From the NCBI GenBank assembly GCA_963790415.1, contig CAWBOK010000009.1:1-64000 (forward strand): DNA of 64,000 nt, given 5' to 3'. Positions 38,029 through 50,759 of this stretch are shown here, one piece after another. Made by a program: the position numbers and the translations under genes. The notes beneath the pieces are model-generated. The model searched no databases, was not told where the DNA came from, and worked only from the letters and a program-made list of their open reading frames with translations. This DNA is from JAJZQZ01 sp963790415. GTDB lineage: Bacteria > Actinomycetota > Thermoleophilia > RBG-16-64-13. The first letter of the stretch is position 1. Every line of letters begins with the position of its first letter.

Positions 38029-39219
38029 TCATCGGGGGTTGGGCAAATCTCGCGACGCGGCCTGGGTTTCATCCGTGTCGCCCGGGAAGGAGTGAGCCCC
38101 GAAGAGAACTGCCCGCGCGATCGACGAGCCCGGAGACAATCGCAGCGAAAGGCAGACGGCTTCGACCACCAATGGGTTCTCGAGAGAAGTCAGCAGGCGG
38201 CGCATGAGAAGGCGCGAGGTGAACCGGTGGCGGAACCGCGCGCCTGAATAGGTTGCCAGGAGGGTTTGGTCATCACGCACTAAGTGGTCGACGATCGCCT
38301 CGGCGGCGACGGCCGTGAGACGAAAACACGGATCCAATCCCCCTGCGGTAAGGGGTGACGGAGCTCCGGCCGCGTCGCCGACCAGTAGTCCGCGGGTGCC
38401 CGCCACGCGTCGCAACATGCCGCCTATGGGTATGCAGCCTCCGCGGCGCTCCGCTTCGGCTCTGGCGAAGGCGGTTGTATCGCCGAGGACGCCGTCGCGT
38501 GCCAGAATGGCCGCTGCCTTCCTGAGGAACGGCCCGAGCGTCTGGCCGGGTTCGAACCTGCCTGCCAACCCACCTACGCCAACGTGGGTCTCGCAGCCAT
38601 CGTGGGCTACCCACCCGATGTATCCGGGGGCGAGGTGAGGGTCCAGGAAACACATCAGCTGAGGCTCGCAGTCGAGGGCCAACCCGGGGAAGAGCAGTTC
38701 TGTCGCGACCAGCCACGTCTCGTTGCGGTCGAGGCGGAGCGCGCGGGCCGTGTCGGAGAACGTGCCGTCGGCCCCTACCAAGAAGCGGGCCCTGATGATG
38801 CGCGCGCGTCCGCTTTGGGGGCGTAGTTCGACCAGGGTATCCCGGTGCAGGCAGTCGATGCCTTCGAAGGCGTGTCCTGCCGCCCAGCACGCGCCTGCAG
38901 CGGTCGCCGCTTCCAGTTCGCGCTCGTAGAGGGCCGTCATCCTACCTATGCGGAACTCGTCGTGTCGGCTCCGATGAACCGCTCGACGTCCCGAGGGCGA
39001 GAACATGGTCACTTGGCGGATGGGTGGTCCCAGGCAGGCTTCGGGCAAGGGAAAGCTCTCCAAGGTTCGCCGAACGAAGATGCCGGTAGTGTGGACCCCG
39101 CGCGTGGGGTCCACCTTCCGGTCTGCCACCAGCACCGACAGCCCCTCGCGGGAGAGCAGGCCGGCCATGCGCAGTCCCGAAAGCCCAGCGCCGACAACGA
39201 CGACATCGAATCGGTCCAT
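38029..39219 (-). CDS. FAD-dependent oxidoreductase, geranylgeranyl-reductase-like family
   Basis: 396 residues starting DRFDVVVVGAGLSGLRMAGL (FAD dinucleotide fold), with ARFLVGADGTFSDTARAL (the DG motif) and GLLVGDAAGAPSPLTAGGLD (the GD motif) in the order of group A flavoprotein hydroxylases and geranylgeranyl reductases. The C-terminus is helical. GG-reductases saturate isoprenoid chains of lipids or quinones. ATG 39219 follows AAAGGAGG at ideal distance. It is upstream of the cytochrome in the same direction with a 144-nt gap; a link through quinone chemistry is speculative. Confidence 0.8.
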   Translation of the reverse strand: MDRFDVVVVGAGLSGLRMAGLLSREGLSVLVADRKVDPTRGVHTTGIFVRRTLESFPLPEACLGPPIRQVTMFSPSGRRAVHRSRHDEFRIGRMTALYERELEAATAAGACWAAGHAFEGIDCLHRDTLVELRPQSGRARIIRARFLVGADGTFSDTARALRLDRNETWLVATELLFPGLALDCEPQLMCFLDPHLAPGYIGWVAHDGCETHVGVGGLAGRFEPGQTLGPFLRKAAAILARDGVLGDTTAFARAEAERRGGCIPIGGMLRRVAGTRGLLVGDAAGAPSPLTAGGLDPCFRLTAVAAEAIVDHLVRDDQTLLATYSGARFRHRFTSRLLMRRLLTSLENPLVVEAVCLSLRLSPGSSIARAVLFGAHSFPGDTDETQAASRDLPNPR

Positions 39220-39297
39220 CCGTTTCCTCCTTTGCAAGAACTTTGCACGACAAAGTTACACAGCATGTCAAACGTGCAGCGACCCCTTGCGCCGCGC

Positions 39298-39681
39298 CTA
39301 CCTGCGGCGGATCGAGTCGATCAAGATCTCCATGTGACTGAGATAGTCCTCCAAGGCCCGACGCCCTTCGTCTGCCAGCCGGTACTCGGTCTTGGGAACG
39401 CGCCCTTCGAAGGACTTCGTGCAGGTTATGTAGCCGCCCTCTTCCAACTTGCGGGCGTGCACGCTCAGATTGCCGTCCGAAGCGCCGAGGATGCGGCGGA
39501 GTTCCGTGAATGTCAGACTCTGGTTCACTGCCAGGGCGCTCACGATGCCCAGGCGCACCCGTTCGTGGATGAGTTTGTCGAGCTGGCGCGACCGGCTTGC
39601 CGCGGCCCCTCCACCGACACGCGAGAGCGTGGGGGCGGCGGCGGGAGCCCGAGTGGTGCCGGACTTCGCCGGTCTAGCCAC
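39298..39681 (-). CDS. winged-helix transcriptional regulator (HTH_27/ArsR-like)
   Basis: 127 residues. An Ala/Gly-rich leader precedes a single winged-helix domain: LIHERVRLGIVSALAVNQSL, TFTELRRILGASDGNLSVHA (recognition helix) and RKLEEGGYITCTKSFEGRVP with the basic wing, then YRLADEGRRALEDYLSHMEI. This domain is commonly encoded next to a small membrane protein, as here. GTG 39681 overlaps the stop of the membrane-protein gene, so the two are co-translated. Confidence 0.85.
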   Translation of the reverse strand: MARPAKSGTTRAPAAAPTLSRVGGGAAASRSRQLDKLIHERVRLGIVSALAVNQSLTFTELRRILGASDGNLSVHARKLEEGGYITCTKSFEGRVPKTEYRLADEGRRALEDYLSHMEILIDSIRRR

Positions 39682-40314
39682 CGTAGTCCCTCGCAATCCA
39701 CAGGCCAAAGATCACGTGAAGCCCTCCGAACCCCAAGCCGAGCAGAAGGTCTCCCCAGGAAGCGGGGGCAAAGAGCGCGACGGCACCCAGACCCATGAAG
39801 CAGGCTCCCATCGCCGGTACCGGTCGCACCGAGAAGGCGCCCCCGGCCACGACGGCCGCACCATAGAGCAGTAGCCACATGCCGGCCAGAAGCCCCGGGG
39901 AGCCGGCCTGCACCAGAACGATCGACAGCGGCACAGCGGCTACGAGCGCGGGGGAGAGGGCGAAGGCGAACTTTCTGCCGGGACCGGTCGCAAGTGGCAC
40001 ACCGGCCCTGCGCGCCTTGAGGTACATCGACGCTCCGCCGACGGCGCATGCGGCGACAGCAGCGATCGAACCAGACGGTCAGCCAGCCCCGAGTTCCCAC
40101 CTGCAGGCCGGCGACGACCGCGGCGATGATCCCGATCGCGCCCATACCCACGCCTCCCCACCCGGGAACGGCGGTGAAGCTTCCGGCCGAAGCCATCGTC
40201 GCGTCGGATGTAGCGCAGATTGTCGAGGGCGTGGTCGTCGAGCGCCACGACCGGCTCTGCGTTGCCGGAGGGCTCGTGCGCGCGCGGAGGCGGAAGAGGC
40301 GTGACTGGATTCAT
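39674..40314 (-). CDS. integral membrane protein co-encoded with a winged-helix regulator, two frameshifts
   Basis: Corrected for inserted bases near 40194 and 40066 it is 212 residues with a soluble Pro-rich N-terminus and six hydrophobic segments (GAIGIIAAVVAGLQVG, GLLAGMWLLLYGAAVVAGGA, LLLGLGFGGLHVIFGLWIAR). It ends four codons inside the regulator gene. No Shine-Dalgarno precedes ATG 40314; instead a promoter -10 box ends 7 nt upstream, suggesting a leaderless message. No named family recognised. Confidence 0.6.
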
Positions 40315-40320
40315 GGGGGC

Positions 40321-40349
40321 AGCGTATCGCAGGGACCGAGCGAAAGCAA
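40321..40349 (-). promoter_or_regulatory. promoter of a probably leaderless mRNA
   Basis: Minus strand: TTGCTT (40349-40344), 17-bp spacer, TACGCT (40326-40321). The start codon ATG at 40314 begins 7 nt after the -10 box, where transcription would start, and no RBS is visible. Leaderless starts are common in actinobacteria. Confidence 0.5.
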
Positions 40350-40525
40350 GTACTTTGTATGAAGAAGTGCGTCGTTCCCTTCGGGTCCGGCCTGGCACCA
40401 CCAAGCCGATCGCCGCGTGACCGTGGACCATGGTGTGCTTCTCGCCGCGCAGGGGAAGATCAACACCATTCTTCATCGCGCAAGTGACGCCCGGATCGGA
40501 TCCGAAGAACGGAAAGGGCCGTGTG

Positions 40526-41819
40526 ATGGCATTCGTCGGGCTGGAGAGACCACGCAAACATTGGTCGACATCCGCGGCGCCCGTGTTCGCGCTGTCTTCG
40601 GCGCGAAGGTCGAGCTGGAACTTGTGGATTCTTGCCCTCTGTCTGGCGGCCCTTGTTGTTGTTTTGGCCGGCTGCGCCTTCGACGGCACGCCATCCGCGC
40701 CCGCGACTGACGTCCGCGCGACGGAGTCCACGACGGGAGTGACTACTGGAGGCGGCACCGTGACGACGCCGACATCGACCGCCGGCCCGGGGACACCCGC
40801 CGGCGACGCCGACCTGCTGGTGGAGGTGGTCGCTACCGGCCTGGACGTACCCTGGGAGATGCGGTTCCTCCCCGACGGCAACCTGGTGGTCACCGAACGC
40901 ACCGGACGCATCGTCCGGGTGGACCCGGCCACAGGCGCCGTCACTCAACTCGGCGAGCTTCCTGTCGCCGCGAACGGCGAGAGCGGCCTGCTCGGCCTGG
41001 CCGTCGACCCCGACTTCCCTGGGCAGCCGTACCTGTACGTCGCCTACACCCACGATGCAGGCGGTGGCGGCCTTCAGAATCGTGTGAGCCGGGTCACTCT
41101 CCGGGGCGACGCGATCGGCGAGGAGAAGATACTGCGTCGACGGCATCCCCGCCGGTTCGATCCATGACGGCAGCCGGGTCGCTTTCGGACCCGACGGCTT
41201 CCTGTGGGTGACCACCGGCGACGCCGGCCGGGGGAGCCCCGCGCAGGACCGAAGTTCACTCGCCGGCAAGGTACTCCGCATGGACCGCGACGGGCGACCC
41301 GCGCCGGGGAATCCCTTCCCGGGTTCATTGGTCTACTCCTACGGGCATCGCAACCCCCAGGGCATCGCGTGGCTGCCCGGGGACACTCAGCCGTTCCTCA
41401 CCGAGCACGGACCCGACACCAACGACGAGATCAACCACGTGCAGGCGGGTGGTGACTTCGGCTGGCCGACTTTCGTAGGCAAGGTCGGCATGCCCGACTT
41501 CGTCGACCCCATCTACACCTGGACTCCGACCATCGCTCCCGCCGGAGCCGTGTTCTACGAAGCGGATGCGATCCCGGGCTGGCGCGGTTCTTTGCTGTTC
41601 GTCACGCTCAAGGAACAGGATCTCCGCCGGCTCACGCCGGTAGATAGAGCCTTTGGCGCTGTCGCGAACGAGGACATCCTGCTGGACGGCCGCTTCGGCC
41701 GCCTGCGCTCGATCGCCGTGGGACCGGACGGGGCCCTCTACCTGGGCACCAGCAACCGGGACGGGCGGGGGAGTCCCGGAACTGACGACGACCGCATCCT
41801 GAGAGTCACCGCCCGCTGA
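40526..41819 (+). CDS. PQQ-type aldose sugar dehydrogenase-like lipoprotein (GSDH/YliI family), one frameshift
   Basis: 430 residues after removing an inserted base near 41140. Lipobox VVLAGC after a hydrophobic segment, a Thr/Gly-rich linker, then a beta-propeller: TGLDVPWEMRFLPDGNLVVT, ESGLLGLAVDPDFPGQPYLY, FGPDGFLWVTTGDAG, YSYGHRNPQGIAWLPGD, FLTEHGPDTNDEINHVQAGG and YLGTSNRDGRG. These are the blades of the soluble aldose dehydrogenase family, which oxidise sugars using PQQ. No PQQ genes are in the window. ATG 40526 is assumed; longer in-frame starts exist. Confidence 0.85.
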
Positions 41820-41874
41820 CTCGGGCCCTGGGATCCCGGACCGCTCCGCCGACCGATCGCGCGACTGGGCGTCC

Positions 41875-42546
41875 TTAGCCCTGCACTCGCCCGTCGACCA
41901 GACGGACGGTCTGGTCGGCCTGGTCGGTCATGCGCTGATCGTGGGTGACCATGACACAGGTCATCGCTCGGCCGTGGATGTGGTCACGGAGCAGATCCAG
42001 CACCTGCCGTCCGCGCTCGGTGTCCAGGTGAGACGTGGGCTCGTCCACGAGCATCACTCTGGGCTCGTTCATGAAGGCCCGGGCGATCGCCACCCGCTGG
42101 CGTTCCCCACCCGACAACTGCGCGGGTTTGTGTCGCGCCCGAGCGCCCAGGTCGAACTCCCCCAGCAGGGAGTCGGCTCGGGCGCGGTCTTCACTGGTGG
42201 TCCGGCCTCTCAGACGCGGCACGAGCAGGAGGTTCTCTCGGGCGGTCAGGTAGGGGATCAGGTGATACTCCTGGAAGACGATGCCGACGTTCTGCCGCCG
42301 GAATCGCGCGGCGTCCCGCGCCGTGTGCAGATGGACCTCCCGACCGTCGAGGATCACCTCCCCCGAGGTGGGCGTCAGAAGCCCGGCGATGATGGAGAGC
42401 AGAGTGGTCTTGCCCGAGCCCGACGGCCCGAGCACGGCCAGCAACAGACCTTGGTCGAGGGAGAACGACACGTCGTCGAGGGCGGTCACCGCTGTATCTC
42501 CATCCCCGTATCGGTGTGAGAGCCGGCGCACTTCGAGCAGACTCAC
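41875..42546 (-). CDS. ABC transporter ATP-binding protein, LolD/MacB type
   Basis: 223 residues: LLEVRRLSHRYGDGDTAVTA, Walker A GPSGSGKTTLLSIIAGLLTP, Q-loop VFQEYHLIPYLTARENLLLV, signature LSGGERQRVAIARAF, Walker B VMLVDEPTSHLD and H-loop VMVTHDQRM. The DEPTSHLD and STGE-like layout are of the MacB/LolD group that works with FtsX-type permeases. GTG 42546 is the start. Although it happens to be in the same frame as the first part of the permease upstream, the intact permease ends at 42597, so they are separate genes. Confidence 0.9.
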   Translation of the reverse strand: MSLLEVRRLSHRYGDGDTAVTALDDVSFSLDQGLLLAVLGPSGSGKTTLLSIIAGLLTPTSGEVILDGREVHLHTARDAARFRRQNVGIVFQEYHLIPYLTARENLLLVPRLRGRTTSEDRARADSLLGEFDLGARARHKPAQLSGGERQRVAIARAFMNEPRVMLVDEPTSHLDTERGRQVLDLLRDHIHGRAMTCVMVTHDQRMTDQADQTVRLVDGRVQG

Positions 42547-42596
42547 GCGGCCGCTCCCTCCGGGACGGTGAAGCGGGCCGGGACCGAGCGTCCATG

Positions 42597-43755
42597 TCAG
42601 TTCTCCGCCCGGTTGAGCGCCGAAGCCGGGTCGACAGCCAGGATCGCGCGCAGCGAGAAGAGGCTTCCCAGATACCCCATCAAGAAGACGGCGACGAGAC
42701 TGGTCAGCCAACTCTGTGCCTGAGGTTCGAAGGCCATCGCCGGCGGCATGGCGCCGCCCAGCCCGAGGGCCAGCAAGATGCCGATGACGGCGGCCACGGC
42801 TACGAGGATCGTGACCTGGAGGATCAGCTGTCCACAGACGTATCCGTTCGAGGCGCCGAGGGCCTTGATGGCGGCGATCTGACCCGTCTTGTGGAGCGTG
42901 GTCACGTAGAAGAAGACTCCGATGACCAGAGCGCCGATCACCAGGGAGACGACCTGGATGCCATCCACCGCGAGCACCATGACCGACATGCCGTTGCCCG
43001 CCATCGCGGCCTTCTGCGGGAGTGGTGACCTCGAACCGGCCGCCCAGTCTGCCGGCCAGGGCCTCGATGGCGGCTGCGTCGTGGGGGCCCTTCATGGTCA
43101 CCGCCGCGATCGAGGCGCTTCCGGAGAACTGGTCACGCACCGGATCGGCGCCGGCGCCGCTCGACGTCTTCTCCACCGGCGCCAGGGCGGAAGCGAGGTA
43201 GAGGTCCTCCCAGGTGGCCATGTCCACATAGAACGCGGGCGCCATCACGTAGCGTCGCCCCTCGGTGAAGCCCACGACGGTCAATTCGCGATCGATGGGC
43301 GAGAGGCGAACCGTGTCGCCGATCGAGACGCCCTCCGCCTTCGCGGTCACGTCCACGATGGTCTCGCCTGGACCGAGCGGACCTCCGGCGCCTTCCACGA
43401 TGGGCAGCTGTTCGAGGTGTGAGCCGAGTCCCAGGACCCGAGCGTCGAAACTCCCCGTGGCGGTCTCGACCGAGGCCATCGCGTGGCCGACCGGGTAGAC
43501 CTCCTCCACGCCGGGGGTCTTCCGGATCTGCTCGAGATCCGCCGCGCTCAGCAGGCTCCGCTCCAGGGACAGCTGGGTGTCACCTTGGAACACGAGGACG
43601 TCGGCCTTGAGGGCTTCTTTGGCGCCCGTCATCCCGCTGATCAGTCCTTCCGACATCGCCGCCATGAGCATGGTGAGCGACACGACCAAGCCGATCGCGA
43701 GGGCGATCAGACCGAACTTGAGCTTGCTGTGGAGAAGCTCCTTGATAGCCGGCAT
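42597..43755 (-). CDS. ABC transporter permease, FtsX/MacB-like, one frameshift
   Basis: 385 residues after removing an inserted base near 43018. One N-terminal TM (KFGLIALAIGLVVSLTMLMA), a 250-residue extracytoplasmic MacB_PCD domain (SLERSLLSAADLEQIRKTPG, GDTVRLSPIDRELTVVGFTE) and an FtsX domain with three TMs (VVSLVIGALVIGVFFYVTTL, KTGQIAAIKALGASNGYVCG and VAVFLMGYLGSLFSLRAILA). Uses energy from the adjacent ATPase for mechanotransmission or export of lipids, peptides or drugs. No periplasmic adaptor gene is adjacent. Confidence 0.87.
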
Positions 43756-43878
43756 CAGGACTCCCGCGCGCGGATTATCGGACCCCGACGATGATAGCCT
43801 ATGATGCCGGGAGACGAGGAACTCGAGGAGGCCTGACGTCTGGTCGGCGGGCTGCGACTACCAGCCGTAGGAGGTGAC

Positions 43879-44974
43879 GTGTCCGAGACTGGCCGGCGAG
43901 ACCTGCAGCGGCGATTGTTCCCCGAGGGGGTGCCGCGACTCTGGTGCCCTCCTCTCACCCACTACGACCGGGATGGAGGGATCGACCACGTCCGCTGCGC
44001 GGCCCATCTCGCGTTCATCGCGCGCTGGTCGCGGGGATGGCTGGCCCCCGGGTCCACCGGCGACGCGTGGGAACTCACGGCGCAGGAGACCCAGGAAGTG
44101 GTCGATCTGGCGCTGCTCGAAGCGGCGCGGCTCGGAGCCAAGGTGCTGGTCGGAGCATTGCACCCCGACGCGGCCGAGGCGGCGCGGGTCGTGCGGGACA
44201 CTTCAGCTCGGGTGGGAGCTGGATGGGGCGCCGGGTCCCGCACCGGGAGCGTCGGCTCGGCAGGCTCAGGCACGAGCGACCGGTTCAGTGCCGACCAGTT
44301 CGATGGTGCGTTGTGTGGGTTCGCCGCGTGTCCCCCCAGGGGAGATGACCTCACCCAGGAAGAGATCGGGAGCGCCCTCGGGGAGCTTCTGAGTCTCGGC
44401 GCACCCCTGGCGCTCTACCAGCTTCCGCAGGTCACCGAGAACGAGATGAGCCCCGACCTGGTCGCCTCGCTCGCGCGCCGCTTCCCGAACTTCGTCCTTT
44501 TCAAGGACACGAGCGGAGCGGATCGGGTGACCGTTGCGCAAGCCGCAGGGCTGGACCTGGAGGGCGTGTTCCTGGTGCGCGGCGCGGAGGGCGGGTATGC
44601 CGCGCATCTGCGCCCGAACGGGGGAGGGTACGACGGGTTGCTGTTGTCGACGGCCAACTCCTTCGGTGCCCAGCTCTCGTCGATCATCGACCTGTCGCTG
44701 GACGGCCGATCGGGTAGAGGCCGACGAGCTCTCGTCGCGCCTCTCGGCGCTCGTGGCCGAGCTGTTCGCGGTCGTGGGCCAAGTCTCCGACGGCAACCCC
44801 TTCGCCAACGCGGCCAAAGCCGCCGACCACTTCTTCGCCTACGGTCCCCAGGCCCTTGCCGCACCGCCGCCGCGCCTGCACGCGGGCTCGGTGCTGCCCC
44901 GCGAAGTGCTGGCGGCCACGTGGGAGGCTCTCCGCCGGTACGATCTGCTGCCGATGCATGGGTACCTCGGGTAG
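43879..44974 (+). CDS. dihydrodipicolinate synthase/N-acetylneuraminate lyase-family aldolase, one frameshift
   Basis: 364 residues after removing an inserted base near 44707. Class I aldolase barrel: VPRLWCPPLTHYDRDGGIDH, WLAPGSTGDAWELTAQETQE, LYQLPQVTENEMSPDLVASL (Tyr position) and NFVLFKDTSGAD with the Schiff-base Lys. It differs from lysine-pathway DapA: about 70 residues longer, with a Gly/Ser-rich insert near residue 115 (AGSRTGSVGSAGSGTSD) and no GTTGE motif (GSTGD instead). GTG 43879 has AGGAGG upstream. Substrate unknown; not necessarily lysine biosynthesis. Confidence 0.82.
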
Positions 44975-45190
44975 GCTCCGTCGGGTTGGCTGCTATCGGG
45001 TGGCCCCAGCGCCACCGGTGGACCGCCCCACTTGGTCCGCCGCGCAAACGCCGCGCCGCGTCACCGCGCCTTCCCCGGTGCGCCTCCGCTCAGGTATGAT
45101 TCCCCGGACCGTTAATCGCGCCCCGTGAGGCCGAACGGAATGGAGACCTGATGCTTCGCCGCCAGCACCCGCAGTCCGAGGGCCGCTAGA

Positions 45191-48535
<3,345 letters not shown>

Positions 48536-48539
<4 letters not shown>

Positions 48540-49384
48540 GCACTCGCGGTCGTAGTGCGGGGCGCGTCGTCGCCTGCGAGCAGCAGGGCAGCATGTACGT
48601 GGTCCGTCTCCTGGTGCCTGGTTGGGTGCCCGGTCACGCGGGACAGTTCGCGCTACTGCAGCGAGAGGCCTCAGCCATGTTTCTGCCCCGTGCCTTCAGC
48701 CTGCACGGTCAGGCACCCGACGAGGTATCGTTCCTGATATCGCCTATCGGCCCCGGCACCGAAGAGTTGGTGGAGGTCGGTGCCGGCGATGTCGTGTGGG
48801 TGTTGGGGCCCCTCGGCCGGGGTTTTCCGCGCGACGGCATGGTGCCCACGAGGGGAGGCCGACTGGTGATAGTCGCCGGCGGAGCGGGAGTCGCGCCGTT
48901 CCCGCTGCTGATCGAAGCCTTGGCCGCCTCAGCGGTTATCCCGGCGCCTACGGTGATTCTCCTGGGCTTTCGAGATGCGGCCCAAGCCGAGTGCGTCGAC
49001 GCCTTCACCGCGCCGGTCGCCGCGCTCCGCGCCCGGGGAAGCGATGTGCGGCTGGAGATCATCTGTGAGGACGGTAGTCTTGGGCGCACGGGGATGGTGA
49101 CCCATCTGCTCGCCGACGAACTCCGCTCGGACGACGTTGTCGTGGCATGCGGTGTATTCGCCATGTGCCACGCTGTGTGGCAGCTGTGCCTGCAGCGGGC
49201 CTGTGCTGCCTGGTTCAGTCTGGAAGCGGGGATGGCCTGCGGCGTGGGATCGTGCCAAGGCTGCGCGATCCCCATGGCCGACGGCTCGCTTGCCCGCGTC
49301 TGTCGGGAAGGGCCGGTGTTCGCCGGCCAGGCGGCATTCGGCGGGGGCGCGCACCCCTGTGCAGTGCCGGGGGGCAGGGAGTGA
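48536..49384 (+). CDS. pyrK: dihydroorotate dehydrogenase electron-transfer subunit
   Basis: 282 residues of the ferredoxin-reductase family: FAD site FLPRAFSLHG (RxxS-type), NAD domain LVIVAGGAGVAPFPLLIEAL and the 2Fe-2S cysteines in GMACGVGSCQGCAIPMADGS with the fourth Cys in RVCREGPVF. Passes electrons from dihydroorotate via FMN, Fe-S and FAD to NAD. Starts by GTGA overlap with carB and ends by GTGA overlap with pyrD, so the three are translationally coupled. Its presence implies a class 1B, NAD-linked enzyme. Confidence 0.94.
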
Positions 49385-50346
49385 CGGCCCCCGAAGATCT
49401 CCCCATCGATCTGGCCGTGGACCTGGGTCCGCTGAGGCTGGCCCATCCGTTGATCAACGCCTCGGGCACGTTCGACCTCCTCGAGGTCGCCGAGAGCCTG
49501 GACTCCACCATCGTGGCCGAGCCGCCCGTGGCCGCCTACGTACCGAAGACGGTGACGCTGCAGCCCCGCCGGGGCAACGAACCGCCCCGCATCCTCGAGA
49601 CTGTGGGCGGCATGCTCAACTCGATCGGTCTGCCCAACCGGGGCGTCGAGATCTTCGTGGAGGAAGACCTGCCCCGGCTTCTCACCTTGCCCTGTCCACT
49701 CATCCTGAACGTGGGAGGCTTCGGCGCCGAGGAGTACGGACTACTCGCCGTGCGAGTGCGCCGCGCCCTCGATGTCCTTCAGCCCGGCTGGGTCACCCGC
49801 GTCGGCCTGGAACTCAACATCTCCTGCCCGAACGTGCACTCGGGGTGCATCTCTATCGGCACCGATCCGGCGGAGACCCTCACGGCCGTCGCCGGTGCCC
49901 GAGAGGCGTGGCCGGGGTTGCTGGTGGTCAAGCTCACGCCCAACATAGGCGACATCCTTCCGGTGGCCCGCGCCGCCGTCGAGGCCGGCGCCGACGCGCT
50001 GGCGCTGGTCAATACTTTCAAGGGACTGGCTCTGGACCGCGTCACGTTGCGGCCGTACCTGGGTGGCGTCACGGGAGGACTGTCGGGGCCGGCGATCAAG
50101 CCCTTGGCCCTGCGTTTCGTCTATGAGGTCGCCCAGGAGGTCGACGTGCCGCTCATCGGGATGGGGGGCGTGGCGTCGGTGCGCGACGTTCTCGACTTTC
50201 TTGCCTGCGGCGCCACGGTCGTGGCTGTGGGCGCCGCGGGCTTCCGCGACCCCCGGCTGCCGGGCCGTCTGGCCACTGAGTTGGCGGCCGAGTTGCGTCG
50301 GCGGGGGTGGTGCCTGAGCGACGTCGTAGGACGGGCCCAGCGGTAG
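49381..50346 (+). CDS. pyrD: dihydroorotate dehydrogenase, class 1B catalytic subunit
   Basis: 321 residues, FMN-binding barrel: VDLGPLRLAHPLINASGTFD, PKTVTLQPRRGNEPPRILET, SIGLPNRGVEIFVEEDLPRL, LELNISCPNVHSG with the active-site Cys expected of class 1B, VVKLTPNIGDILPVARAAVE, ALVNTFKGLALD, GGLSGPAIKPLALRFVYEVA and IGMGGVASVRDVLDFLACGA. GTG 49381 is chosen from the overlap with pyrK; longer upstream starts lie inside pyrK. Oxidises dihydroorotate to orotate in pyrimidine synthesis. Confidence 0.94.
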   Translation: MTAPEDLPIDLAVDLGPLRLAHPLINASGTFDLLEVAESLDSTIVAEPPVAAYVPKTVTLQPRRGNEPPRILETVGGMLNSIGLPNRGVEIFVEEDLPRLLTLPCPLILNVGGFGAEEYGLLAVRVRRALDVLQPGWVTRVGLELNISCPNVHSGCISIGTDPAETLTAVAGAREAWPGLLVVKLTPNIGDILPVARAAVEAGADALALVNTFKGLALDRVTLRPYLGGVTGGLSGPAIKPLALRFVYEVAQEVDVPLIGMGGVASVRDVLDFLACGATVVAVGAAGFRDPRLPGRLATELAAELRRRGWCLSDVVGRAQR

Positions 50347-50390
50347 GTTCCGCTGCCTCATGCGAGAAGCCTGTTGCGTCGGGAGGCACC

Positions 50391-50741
50391 GTGAGTATAA
50401 TCGATCCTATGATCGATCCAATCGGGCCCAGCGCGCAGACTCCGGAACGTACCAGCCAGCAGCGGATGGAAGCCCTGCAGCGGGCGAACAGCATCCGGAC
50501 CGAGCGGGCTCGGTTGAAGAGCATGCTCCGGGAAGGGCAAGTCCGCATCTGCGACGTGCTATCCGAGCCTCCTGAGTATGTGCACACGGCGAAAGTGTTC
50601 GATCTCATCATGGCTGTGCCCAAGTACGGCCGCGTCAAGACCACCAAGATCCTCGAGCGCTGCCGGGTGAGCACCTCCAAGACCGTGATCGGTCTGACGC
50701 CTCGTCAGCGGCGGGAACTCGTCGAACAGCTTAGGGATTAG
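50391..50741 (+). CDS. mihF: actinobacterial integration host factor (mIHF)
   Basis: 116 residues. The conserved core RANSIRTERARLKSMLREGQ, then MAVPKYGRVKTTKILERCRV and GLTPRQRRELVEQL, is the DNA-binding helix-two-turn-helix of the actinobacterial IHF, a nucleoid protein limited to this phylum. GTG 50391 with GGGAGG five nt upstream is the best start; ATG 50409 is possible. It precedes gmk, the conserved order in actinobacteria, and is the strongest taxonomic marker in the window. Confidence 0.93.
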   Translation: MSIIDPMIDPIGPSAQTPERTSQQRMEALQRANSIRTERARLKSMLREGQVRICDVLSEPPEYVHTAKVFDLIMAVPKYGRVKTTKILERCRVSTSKTVIGLTPRQRRELVEQLRD

Positions 50742-50759
50742 AACGCCCCGGGGGGGACC

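Noticed and set aside
41875..43755. A single 626-codon minus-strand frame joining the MacB-like permease N-terminus and the ATPase
   Set aside because: The permease's own FtsX C-terminus is legible in another frame after one inserted base and ends at 42597, and the ATPase has its own GTG start, so the apparent fusion comes from the frameshift.
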